Position numbers and translations under genes: made by a program. DNA of 64,000 bases from Phymatolithon calcareum (lineage: Eukaryota; Rhodophyta; Florideophyceae; Hapalidiales). The stretch spans positions 1,550,001 to 1,614,000 of the forward strand of contig OZ345370.1 of the NCBI GenBank assembly GCA_977006965.1. The letters are read 5' to 3'. Shown in pieces: positions 50,410-59,841 of this stretch. Numbering within the stretch: the first letter of the stretch is position 1; each line of letters begins with the position of its first letter. A model generated the notes under the pieces. The model was given only the letters and a program-made list of their open reading frames with translations. It was not told where the DNA came from and ran no database searches.

Positions 50410-53391
50410 ATGGTCAAAGCTTATTTGAGCTATGAAGCAGCAGCGTCCTTTGGAGTTATAGCGACAGCCGCAGTCCCGGCGGTTCCTCTGCCCGCCTGTT
50501 CACACCCTGTGCCGCACGTCGTGTCTGCTGCCGTCGATGCTGTTGTGGTATGGAGCGTTCGAAAGGGTGAAGTTGTGGCGCGCTACTCCAATTCAGCGAT
50601 CAGGAAGTCGTCTTCTGTATCTGCCTTGGCCGTGTCACCTGACGGGCGTCTTATCGCGGCTGGTTACACCGACGGCTCAATTCGTACCTGGTCTGTTGTG
50701 CTTGATGAACCTGTCGAATCGCTTCCTGAGAAAAATCCTCTTGCGACGTTTAATGGTCACAGAGCGCATATATCTTCTCTTGCGTTTGAGTCACACCCGC
50801 GCGGTTCCGCTTCCAAAGCAGTGCCAAACCGAATTGCGAGTGGCTCAGCGGACGGAGATGTCATCCTATGGGACTTAGCCGGGGAAAATGGCGTTTTTCG
50901 CGTTCCTGCGCACAATGATGTTGTCACTTGTGTGCTATTGATGAAGGTCTCCATGAGAGACGTCATTGTGTCGTCATCCAAGGATGGACTGGTTAGAATC
51001 TATGATGTCGATACCCAACACTGTTTGCAGACCCTTGTTGGTCATCGCGCAGAGGTATGGGCTATGAATTTAAACCCAACGCACTCTCTCTTGCTGACTG
51101 GAAGCATGGACGCGGAAGTTCGTGTATTCCAATTTATCGACGACGATAGAGATCGTGAAGATGTGACATCGGAATCGTCTCAAGACGTACTTGAACCGCT
51201 CGGTTCTGTACAAAGACAGAACGCAGCAGCTCGAGTCCGGTCAATACATTGCGATGTGAGCCATGGGGAAATGTTCGCCATAGTCGGAGGCAACGACAAA
51301 ACAGCGGAGGTGTTCCGGTTGCGTTCCATGGATGCGGCGCACAGCCATCGACAGCGTAGGAAGAAACGAGCTTTGGCGAAGATTGAGAAAAGAAAAGAAG
51401 CAGAGAAGGAAGAAAATGGAACCGTTGCAGCACTTGAGTCAGTGGAAACGTTTACCTTTACCGATGTTCTTGAAGCGAAGGATTTTTTGGTTTCTGTGAG
51501 AGCGTTCAAGATGAATTCCAAAATTCGTGGCGTTCATCTGTTCTCTGATGCTTACCAACTGTCGTCCGATAAGTCGAATACCCTCGACGTCCGATTCTTG
51601 CTACAGTCCGCGGACAATGCCCTCGAGGTGTATAAGCTGGTCGTCAGCTCGAAGAAGAAGCAGAAGAAGAGAAAACGAACTGAACCACAGTCTCGGTCTG
51701 TTGGAGATGATGAAGACGCGACGATCCCTGAAGCGGATGTAGGCCTTATCGAAAAAATTGCAAGCTTGGACAGGGCAGGTCATCGTGGTGATGTTCGCTC
51801 GATTTCAATCTCGCCGGATGACCGATTAATGCTTTCCACTAGCAAGAAGTCGTTAAAGTTGTGGAACATCGCAGTCGGATCGTGTGTCCGGAGCATGGAC
51901 CCTTCCGGATATGGACTGTGCACGACTTTTTTGGGGGCTGATGGAGCATTCGCTGCCGTTGGAACCAAAGAGGGAAGCTTGGAAATTTTTGATTTGGGAA
52001 GTGGATCACTGATTGCGAGTATCACGGAGGCACACGGCGGTGCGATCTGGAGCATGGCGCTGGATAATCATATATATGAAGCGGACTTCCTAGTCACTGG
52101 GGGCGCGGACAAAAAAATTTGCTTTTGGAATATCAATGACCTCACTGCCGGTTCTGTTGAAGGCGAAAAGAAAACGCCTACTAGATCGTTACAAATGCCA
52201 GATGAGGTATTGTGCGTGTGCATTGCCAAGGGTCGTGATCGACCAGTTGTGCTTGCTTCGCTAATGGATTCGACTGTTCGTGCCGTTTTCATGGACACAT
52301 TGGAACCGGCGATGAACTTTTATGGACACAAACTCCCCGTCATGGCCATGGACGTTTCCTCGGATGGACTTTTGTTGGCCACAGGGTCTGCGGACAAGAC
52401 AGTGAAGCTATGGGGAATTGATTTCGGTGACTGCAGGCGTAGCTTGCGTGCTCATTCAGATTCAGTGGTTTCTGTCGCATTCCAGCCCGATACGCACTAC
52501 TTTTTCTCTGGATCTCGGGACGGGACTCTAAAATACTGGGATGGAGATAAATTCGCGTTTATTTCCGAACTGCCCGGTCAAAGAGGAGAAGTATGGTCTA
52601 TTGGAGTAAGTGGAGATGGGGAAATGGTTGCGACTGCCAGCCATGATAAGTTACTGCGAGTGTGGCGGCGGACCGATGAACCTCTTTTCCTGCAGGAAGA
52701 AGAAGATAGGCGTTTGGACGAGATGTTTGAGTCCACGCTGATAGACGAAGATGTGAGACAGGCGAAGAAAACCCGAGGCGCTCATATCGAATTTCTGGAG
52801 GACGGGAGCGCAGGCGAAGCACTCAGAGCAGGCAAAGTGTCGTTGGATACTGTGAAAGGAGGAGAGAAGCTTCTCGAGGCGCTCGAACTGTATGCTGAGG
52901 AGACAAATCGACAGATGCAAGACGAACAAGAAGACCCGAACCCGTTGTTGCTAGGAATGAGCCCCGACGCGTATCTTCTTCGAACATTGGAGCAGATTAG
53001 AACTGCAGATCTTGATGAAGTAATGCACGTGCTCCCGCTGAGTGAGGCCATGGCATTGCTGCGGTATGTGTGCGAATTGTTGAACCCGGAGGTACGAAAA
53101 AGTCGCCTGTCCACGGAGGTGCTTATCCGCACTGCAGTACAGTTGATGAAGCTGCATCAGAACCAAGTGGTTTCAGGAGCGTGCGAACGTGCAACGGTGG
53201 CACTTTTGTTGGAACGCATTAAGTCAGCAATTGAAGACCTGCGGTCGAGGTTCGGATTCAATATCGCTGGGCTTGGATTTTGGCAAGGGCATCTTGAAGT
53301 CCAGAACAATGCGGCATTCCGGGACGCCAGTTCGCGAGCGTACAATTTACACGCTAAGCGGAAGAAGAGAGCTGCAGCGGCGGTGAAATAA
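50410..53391 (+). CDS. UTP12: UTP12 / WDR3 (Dip2), SSU processome WD40 protein
   Basis: 993 aa, single exon. The N-terminus MVKAYLSYEAAASFGVI is characteristic of WDR3/Dip2. Two WD40 propellers follow: examples are FNGHRAHISSLAFE, GHRAEVWAMNLNP with SMDAEVRVFQF, GHRGDVRSISISPDDRL, and GHKLPVMAMDVSSDGLL with GSADKTVKLWGID. A Lys-rich linker (SSKKKQKKRKRTE) joins them. The C-terminal Utp12 domain (about 840-960) contains LPLSEAMALLRYVCELL and ends with a basic RKKRAAAAVK tail. It works in UtpB of the SSU processome, in the same subcomplex as UTP21 encoded at 38740-41742. Length and order fit the family. Confidence 0.92.
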   Translation: MVKAYLSYEAAASFGVIATAAVPAVPLPACSHPVPHVVSAAVDAVVVWSVRKGEVVARYSNSAIRKSSSVSALAVSPDGRLIAAGYTDGSIRTWSVVLDEPVESLPEKNPLATFNGHRAHISSLAFESHPRGSASKAVPNRIASGSADGDVILWDLAGENGVFRVPAHNDVVTCVLLMKVSMRDVIVSSSKDGLVRIYDVDTQHCLQTLVGHRAEVWAMNLNPTHSLLLTGSMDAEVRVFQFIDDDRDREDVTSESSQDVLEPLGSVQRQNAAARVRSIHCDVSHGEMFAIVGGNDKTAEVFRLRSMDAAHSHRQRRKKRALAKIEKRKEAEKEENGTVAALESVETFTFTDVLEAKDFLVSVRAFKMNSKIRGVHLFSDAYQLSSDKSNTLDVRFLLQSADNALEVYKLVVSSKKKQKKRKRTEPQSRSVGDDEDATIPEADVGLIEKIASLDRAGHRGDVRSISISPDDRLMLSTSKKSLKLWNIAVGSCVRSMDPSGYGLCTTFLGADGAFAAVGTKEGSLEIFDLGSGSLIASITEAHGGAIWSMALDNHIYEADFLVTGGADKKICFWNINDLTAGSVEGEKKTPTRSLQMPDEVLCVCIAKGRDRPVVLASLMDSTVRAVFMDTLEPAMNFYGHKLPVMAMDVSSDGLLLATGSADKTVKLWGIDFGDCRRSLRAHSDSVVSVAFQPDTHYFFSGSRDGTLKYWDGDKFAFISELPGQRGEVWSIGVSGDGEMVATASHDKLLRVWRRTDEPLFLQEEEDRRLDEMFESTLIDEDVRQAKKTRGAHIEFLEDGSAGEALRAGKVSLDTVKGGEKLLEALELYAEETNRQMQDEQEDPNPLLLGMSPDAYLLRTLEQIRTADLDEVMHVLPLSEAMALLRYVCELLNPEVRKSRLSTEVLIRTAVQLMKLHQNQVVSGACERATVALLLERIKSAIEDLRSRFGFNIAGLGFWQGHLEVQNNAAFRDASSRAYNLHAKRKKRAAAAVK

Positions 53392-53507
53392 AGTAAGGCT
53401 GTTCTGCTTCGAGTAATGTTTGGCGAAACATAGGCATAGGAATTACTCTGCGTACTCAATTAAAGACATACAGTAAGGGCGGGTGGCGGTGCTGACAGAA
53501 CCTCCGA

Positions 53508-54153
53508 CTATTCGGCTTCGGCCTCTTTTCGCATCATGTTCAAGCTGTGACGAGTGTTTTGGATAAGCATATCCGTGGTCATGCCGAATGATTGCAGCTG
53601 TGTCTCCAGTTGCCGCACGTACATCTGACACTGAAACTCCTCACTGAGTTTGAAACGCTGGAGGAGAATTGCCCACCGGTCTAGCATTTCCAGCGAGGAA
53701 TCGATGTACTTCAATTTCCCTTCTCTGTCAAATGACTACCGGTACGTGAAGTTTTGTGCACATGTAGTGTCAGCGAAAGTTTCGAAAACATTGCTCATAA
53801 AACTTGGTACAAGAAATAATTGACGACATACCTTGTAGCGCGTGCCGAGTTCGCCCAGCATTTTGTGGTCCTCGTGAAGGCGGGCGACCGACTCTTGAAC
53901 TATCTCACTTTTAAAGAACTTGGAAGACCCGAAGTCTGCAGCAGAGCGGACTCGAAAAATATTAGTCAAATGCAGCTCAAAAGTTTGTGCAGTACGGTAT
54001 TGAGGCCTTACCTGGCAGCATTGGTCCCATCATTGAGGGCGTCGACACGGAATACTTAACGACCGCAGGCGGTCTTCTTGGCGATAACCTACTCGGAAGA
54101 CGAGCAGAGCAAAGTGGAAGTCTTACCGGAGACAGAAACGCGGCGAACACCAT
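53508..54153 (-). CDS. plastid-targeted DUF1825-family protein, three exons
   Basis: Exons 54153-54012, 53935-53832 and 53735-53508 (introns 76 and 96 nt) give 157 aa. After splicing, residues about 48-155 read FGSSKFFKSEIVQESVARL, LHEDHKMLGELGTRYKSF, then SFDREGKLKYIDSSLEMLD and FKLSEEFQCQMYVRQLETQL, ending with a helix TTDMLIQNTRHSLNMM. This follows the cyanobacterial DUF1825 family position by position (F-D-S-E-I-V-Q; F-D-R-E-G-K; F-x-L-S-E-(D/E)-F). The first about 47 residues (MVFAAFLSPVRLPLCSARL) are rich in Ser, Arg and Pro without acids: a chloroplast transit-like leader. Function of the family is unknown to me. I infer transfer from the plastid ancestor. It is divergent from the ankyrin gene. 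Confidence 0.82.
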
Positions 54154-54409
54154 GCTTGGAGACGTTTTCTAGGCGTGAGTACCCTTCCTTACTCTAATGC
54201 GAACGATAATGCTCAAGAGGAAACTGCGAAGAATGTTGCGTTAAAGTAGGGTTCTGCTGCGCTCATATGATTAGATCAATAGAATCTTGAGCCGAATAAT
54301 AATTATTGTGATATGGATGCCGTTTCACAGGAGCCACAAACCGCAGATTTCTCAGAGAAAATTCTCCTGCGAGCACGCCTGCCATGGACTGTGGTCCTGA
54401 CGTCCGGTA

Positions 54410-55456
54410 ATGAACGGCACCAATGAGGTCGACTTGCGCAGACTGGCGCGACTCTGCCGCAAAGGGTCAGCTGCGACTGTCCAGAATGCGCTTCATACGC
54501 TCGCAGCGGCATCAAGTTATGGTGCCGTAGCCAAACTTGTGAACTCCTACCGTACGGGTGAGGATGAGACGCTATTGTTGACAGCTTGTGCACACAACGA
54601 CGATTTTAGTGTCACGTCCGTCCTGCTTGACATTGGAGCAGACCCTTGTACGCGTGGACACGGGTCCGGTGCACGCACTCCGCTGCATGAGGCGGCGCGA
54701 ACAGGACGTGTGGCGGTTGTACGAATTCTCTTGGATGCCGGTGCGCGGATTGATGCAGTCAAATCTGGCGACTGGACGCCGTTAATGCTCGCTGCAAGCA
54801 ATGGACATCCAGAAACCGTGGCCGAGCTTTGCGCTGCAGGTGCTCGTCTCGACCTGCGAAACTCGCACGGTGCTAGTCCATTGTATCTAGCAGCTCGCGC
54901 TGGTAACCCTTCCAGTGTCCAAGTTGTGCTTAACTGTGCGCGAGATAGGAATGTTCTGTATGAGACCATGCACCAGCGAACCAGAAATTTACGAACTCCA
55001 CTTCATGGCGCTGTGAGCGCAGGTTCAGCAGAGATCGTAGTGTCCCTTATCGGCGAGGGGGCCGATGTCGGCTCAGTCGATGCTAGTGGCATGACCGCCG
55101 CCCACGAAGCCGCCTCACTCGGGCATTCCACCGTACTCTCCGTACTCTTGCGAGTACCGGGAAACGGTGCAGCAGAAGGTGATAAGGGCGGATTCACTGC
55201 GCTGCATCATGCAGCTATAGGGGGACACGCCGATTGCATACGTTTGCTCGAAGGCGAACGTGTGCTCCATCAGCGGGACGTACAGGGATACTCAGCTGCA
55301 GAGCTTGCTCTGCTCAACGGCCGCGAAGAGTCTGTGGAAACACTGTGTGAGCTGGGTGGTCGTATTAGACGGCACGTTTTGAATGTCGCAATACAATTTG
55401 GACACGCGAAGTGCGTGGATATAGCGAAGAAGAGACAGGCTTGTGGCGATGAATAG
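54410..55456 (+). CDS. ankyrin-repeat protein, ANKRD16-like
   Basis: 348 aa, single exon, almost entirely ankyrin repeats (about 8-9), e.g. RTPLHEAARTGRVAVVRILLDAG (given in part), DWTPLMLAASNGHPETVAEL, HGASPLYLAARAGNPSSVQV, LRTPLHGAVSAGSAEIVVSL and GFTALHHAAIGGHADCIRLL. The DWTPLM block, and a longer insert before the next RTPLH, resemble ANKRD16, which in animals helps alanyl-tRNA synthetase handle mischarged serine. Ankyrin proteins are easily confused, so this is a suggestion. No membrane segment or signal. The start is the first Met of the open frame; a shorter leader is possible. Confidence 0.6.
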   Translation: MNGTNEVDLRRLARLCRKGSAATVQNALHTLAAASSYGAVAKLVNSYRTGEDETLLLTACAHNDDFSVTSVLLDIGADPCTRGHGSGARTPLHEAARTGRVAVVRILLDAGARIDAVKSGDWTPLMLAASNGHPETVAELCAAGARLDLRNSHGASPLYLAARAGNPSSVQVVLNCARDRNVLYETMHQRTRNLRTPLHGAVSAGSAEIVVSLIGEGADVGSVDASGMTAAHEAASLGHSTVLSVLLRVPGNGAAEGDKGGFTALHHAAIGGHADCIRLLEGERVLHQRDVQGYSAAELALLNGREESVETLCELGGRIRRHVLNVAIQFGHAKCVDIAKKRQACGDE

Positions 55457-55642
55457 AGAGTGCGCGAAGTTGCAAGGGCAACAGCAAAGACATCTTACAG
55501 ACTTTTGCCGATTCCACCCGCGTTTATTCCGCGGCACACTGTACAGAATCACAAACGCCCCCGGTAGATATTCAAACCCAAATTTATCTGCCAGTTATTA
55601 CAAGGGTTCTTTCAACAAGTTAGAATTTGGTTCTTCCCCTTC

Positions 55643-56659
55643 TTACTGCTTTTGCCGCGAGCTTTGCAGCTTCACCAGACTATAGAACAAGCTTCCACAC
55701 AAGCTGAGAGCAAGCCCCATAACATTAGGTGTACTAATCTTGACATCGCCAAACACAAAAAGGCCAGCGGTGACAGTGAAAACGTCCTTAACTTGGCCAG
55801 TTACGGTTGTCGCGAGCGGGCTGTTCAATTTTGTGCACATAAAGATGGCAATGTTAAGCAAAGTAGCCTGCGCAGCGGAAAGAATTAAAAACGCCCAAAA
55901 AGAAAGATCTCGGAGTCTCGGGTAGCTCTGCACATCGCGCCACTCCGACGTGAAAAAAATTAAATACGGGATCATCAAAAAGAGCGAGAGAACGTTGTTG
56001 TAGAAGAGTAAACCATATGTATCCAGCTTCGCCGTTTTCCCAATTCGAACAATCAGAACAAGATAAAGCGCAGTTGCGATGCAACATGTGGCTACGAATA
56101 CATAGCCTGGAACAGACATACTGAGATCCGTGGCGCCGGCGAGAAGCCCGCCTGAGAGCATGATGGCAACTGAGATCCATATACCCGGCTTTGATGACCT
56201 CTTGAGCACGAGAATTTCGCCGAGAAGAACAAAAAGCACTGTGAATTTGCGCAATGTGGAGAACATCGGGATTGTCAAATAGCGCAGGGCGACAATTCCA
56301 GAAACCACGTAGGTCCACCAGCAGAAGGTGAGCGGGAACACCTCACGCATGACGGACAGTTTGAGCTCTGGGAGAGAAATCCATGACGAAGCATGGGCCG
56401 TTAATAGCGCGAATATGCAAAACAAAATCTGTAACAGCGTGAGCAAGCAGGGGAAGTTAAACTTGTAGACAGAAAATACAGCCTTGTTAAAGAACGTAAT
56501 CGATACACTGGTGCAACCGTAAAAAGCACAGATTAGCAATGACTTGCGCATCGATGCATCCTTAGGCTGTAGCTCGCCGACGACCATTGGGACTTCACGA
56601 CTCTTGCCCGTATCAACGGCCATCTTTGGAGTACCTGCGATGCTTGCAGAAAGGTTCAA
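55643..56659 (-). CDS. nucleotide-sugar transporter, SLC35D-like
   Basis: 338 aa with about ten predicted membrane spans, e.g. LLTLLQILFCIFALLTAH and FVATCCIATALYLVLIVRI. The DMT/NST fold is supported by FFNKAVFSVYKFNFP, IPMFSTLRKFTVLFVLLGE, the KYG-like DTYGLLFYNNVLSL block, and NSPLATTVTGQVKDVFTV near the end, close to SLC35D/GDP-mannose-transporter relatives. It should exchange a nucleotide sugar for the monophosphate across the Golgi membrane. In red algae such carriers would feed cell-wall galactan synthesis, which is inference. The C-terminus ends in a basic tail. Substrate cannot be read from the sequence. Convergent with the ankyrin gene, 186 bases apart. Confidence 0.85.
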   Translation of the reverse strand: MNLSASIAGTPKMAVDTGKSREVPMVVGELQPKDASMRKSLLICAFYGCTSVSITFFNKAVFSVYKFNFPCLLTLLQILFCIFALLTAHASSWISLPELKLSVMREVFPLTFCWWTYVVSGIVALRYLTIPMFSTLRKFTVLFVLLGEILVLKRSSKPGIWISVAIMLSGGLLAGATDLSMSVPGYVFVATCCIATALYLVLIVRIGKTAKLDTYGLLFYNNVLSLFLMIPYLIFFTSEWRDVQSYPRLRDLSFWAFLILSAAQATLLNIAIFMCTKLNSPLATTVTGQVKDVFTVTAGLFVFGDVKISTPNVMGLALSLCGSLFYSLVKLQSSRQKQ

Positions 56660-59600
56660 CGTTGAGAGTGCAGCTATTCCTTCAGTTCGAATTCCATCTG
56701 CGCCTCCTAATTCCGTATCGCGGCGCCGTGTATGCAGTTGCTATTGAGAGTATAATGATGAACTGTACAATACAGTAGAGGGGGAAACATTCCGCAGCCA
56801 GACTGACGACTCTCTCTGGCGCAATCATAAAACCATTCGTTCGCGTATTGCAATTGATTGTTTTTGCTTGATTAGATTTGATTGGTTTGATCCCCGTACT
56901 CTTATGACTCAAATATGTGTAAGGATGCATGCGCAAAAAGTTGCTCATATTTGTCGTCTATAGACGCACGTGCTTTAGGACAAATATACTTGTCCTATGA
57001 CATAGAGTACGTGTGTTTCTGTGCTGTATCATATAATAGATACGCAACTAATGTGTTAGCTCTTAAAATCGCGATTGAATAAATCTAATCATCATTTAAA
57101 AATGATTAGATCTATTTTCTTCATGAACCTTAATTCCGTGGCGATAGGCCTCCCTTTTCCTTCAATTATAATGTTGAAGTGATGGTGCTCCGAGTTCATT
57201 GTGAGATGTACAGCGACATTCTGGGCAAATAGTCAATAGCCACGAAACCTTAACGGGTTCCATCCTCAAACGCTCAAACTCAGACAGAAGCTGATAATAA
57301 AGCCACAGAACCCAGAGAGATGTGCGGCGGCCACGGCTAGATTGCGATTTTAGGGAAATATTAGTCCACGATTGAGCGCCGACACCTTTCTGCTTGACGC
57401 TGATAGATAGAGGAGAATGCATACGAGATCTTAGATAGTTCGCTCTGTTTCCACTAGCGACTGCACATAGAAATGTCATTCTTCGATTCTCACTTAAAAT
57501 ATCTGGATTGTTAGAGATTGTTCAAGAGATGTGAACTGTGACAGTTTCCTTATGCAACGTCTACTTTACGACCTTCCTCCGTTCTTCCTTGGTGACCATC
57601 TTCTGCGAATGCTCGCTTCCTTCCCGAGAGCAATGATGGAGCTGTCATGGTATTCGTGTCGCGTATGTCAGTCGAAGCTCCACTTCGGGGAAGGTCAGAG
57701 CTTGCTGGTGTCAGTCCCTGGACAAGAATGGGCGTAGATACAGTGGTTTGGTGGAGACTGTAAAAGCTTCATTGTTCTGTCCCTGTACTTTCAGGAGGAA
57801 GGGATGAGAAAGACAAAACTGGAGATATGGTTCTACGATTCCGGGCAGAGAGAAGGTTTTTAGAAGAGATGATTTGAAACTGCAGTTAAGTTTGCACGAA
57901 ACACGACAGGATCAAGATATCTAAGAGAGATAATTTAACCCATTTAAGACCTGTTAACTGTAGCAAATTTGGCATGATCCATGAAGCGGCAACTCGAGAA
58001 GACTTGAGAGAGGAAAGACGTTGAGAATGTACAATTGCACGTGAGCCCTAAACTCAGCAATACCACCTGTAGGGTATTGAATTGGAGCACCACGTAATAT
58101 TAGGTATTATCATTGTGTTCCTTGTGCTCCCCAAAAACACTATAAAAGGCGCCGAACTCATCCATCGATGGAGTTCGGCAAGCAAGTATAACCCAACGAA
58201 TATTATTGCTCCACCTCATTCCGACGGTCAAGGTCCCTAGGCCTTGAACTGTTGAAGGTAGCACATAACTCTAAAGGGTCCCTATGTCTTCAAATGACCA
58301 CCAAGTTTAATTGCGAATTTCTCATCGTTCTTCCGCTCCAAAGGGTTTGTGATAAAGGACCACCAAGTTGAAGAACGTAAACCTAAGCTTTACGACACTT
58401 ATAAGTACGCGTAAGTTTGGTACTCAGAACCTCAAGACTATCGCGAATGTTATTCAAGATGGGATTGACAGACCATCAAAAAGCAAACCTGTTACAGACA
58501 ATCGATAATCGAATTGGAACCGGACGTACTATTTAGGGACCCGCGTTAAATATGGTCTTTGGTGTAGAATTAACGAAAACGCTCCTAGAATATCTATTCG
58601 CGTGTCTTCCGGTACAGTATCTGCTTTCTAATATCTACTCTCCAAGGGTAACCAATTCTCACCTGGCATACCCTATGGATCCCATTTCCTTCTAGCCCGT
58701 CCGCTCTCGCCTTTCTGGTGGTGCTAGCTCTCGTACATCTTGAGGATCCTTGTCCTCGAACGGGAATCGCGAGCATCCATCTCAAACGTCCCCGTTGTGT
58801 CTTCACGGCTCCTCCCTGCGTCGCCTTGTTGCCTCTCACGATTTGAGAGCCGTTTCTCTCTCTTCTTAGACCTTATCATTTCCTCTCATCAGCCCGCCTT
58901 TCTGGGGCATCCAAGTATCGCTTGCGCAACCTACTTGACGGTCCGCCCCTGCCCGAATCCTCTAATGTTCGAGTCGTTACTATTAGATTTGTGTTTTCAT
59001 CGTGGAGCTGTCGCTTACCGCCCGATGACGCGCCCGATACTTTGTAATGACCGCAACAGACACATGTCTGGTATGCACGGGTATATTGTCCGCTTGCCCG
59101 ACGGTTGCACTTCTACACTCACTGCCAATGTGCAATTATGCCCTCAATACCGCCTCGCCAAGATGTTTGTCCTCGATGCATGGCTACAATCCACTTTCTC
59201 CCCTGATTTATCGCGCGCCCCTGAGGCTGTCCCCGATGTCCGTCCATGGGTTCCTCTTATCAGCAATTTCCCTCTTCTCCTGGACTCTGGCCCTCGAAGG
59301 GACCTTCTAAGCATTTCCTCATTTGTAAGAACTACCATTGTGTACAGAACCATCACCCACGCCAACCATCATTGAACAGCTTTGCCCAACTTTTCCTTGT
59401 GGAAGACAGAATGCAGACAATGCATCCTAATGCAAAGTACATCATTCAGAATTACAAGTACTGTACAGTACAGTACCAACCGTTACGCACAACCAAAGCA
59501 TAATACAGAGAACGACACGACATTTACAGTACGCAAACTCAAAAACGATTTCGAGAGATGAGGGAACGTGAGGTACGAAGGTTATAAGAGTTATAGCGGA

Positions 59601-59841
59601 GGTTTGACCCTGAGCGCCCAGCATTGCACACTACAGAATCGGTTCACGTTCTCGGGCATGCAATGTAATGCCTAAGTAATCAATTTTTGTACTGTACAGT
59701 AGTAGCCTTTCCTGCTAAGTCCGTTTCGCAACCAACTTTTGAATTGACAATCGTTATTCGTAACTGAAAACGACGACAGTCTAGAGGGGTGCTGTGCAAT
59801 TGTCCACTATTTTTTAAGCATGTTGGAGCACGTGTACTTGT
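56660..59841. other. gene-poor interval with a promoter-like hairpin and TACTGTA motifs
   Basis: About 3.2 kb without a confident gene. It includes a small AT-rich hairpin near 57080-57110, a TATA-like site and hairpin at 58141-58179, a 211-codon plus frame at 58740-59375 whose Leu/Ser/Pro/Arg-rich composition I do not trust, and TACTGTACAGTA palindromes near 59457 and 59690. Confidence 0.4.
58141..58179 (+). promoter_or_regulatory. TATA-like box followed by a 9-bp hairpin
   Basis: TATAAAAGG at 58141-58149 is followed at once by GCCGAACTC (58151-58159) and its complement GAGTTCGGC (58171-58179). A TATA box followed by a stem at about +1 to +30 is reminiscent of an LTR or a structured RNA leader, but no flanking direct repeat was found. 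Confidence 0.35.

Noticed and set aside
58740-59375. 211-codon plus-strand frame in the 57-60 kb interval
   Set aside because: Composition is dominated by Leu, Ser, Pro and Arg without domain-like spacing; overlapping frames are equally open; no splice partner or homology pattern is recognised.
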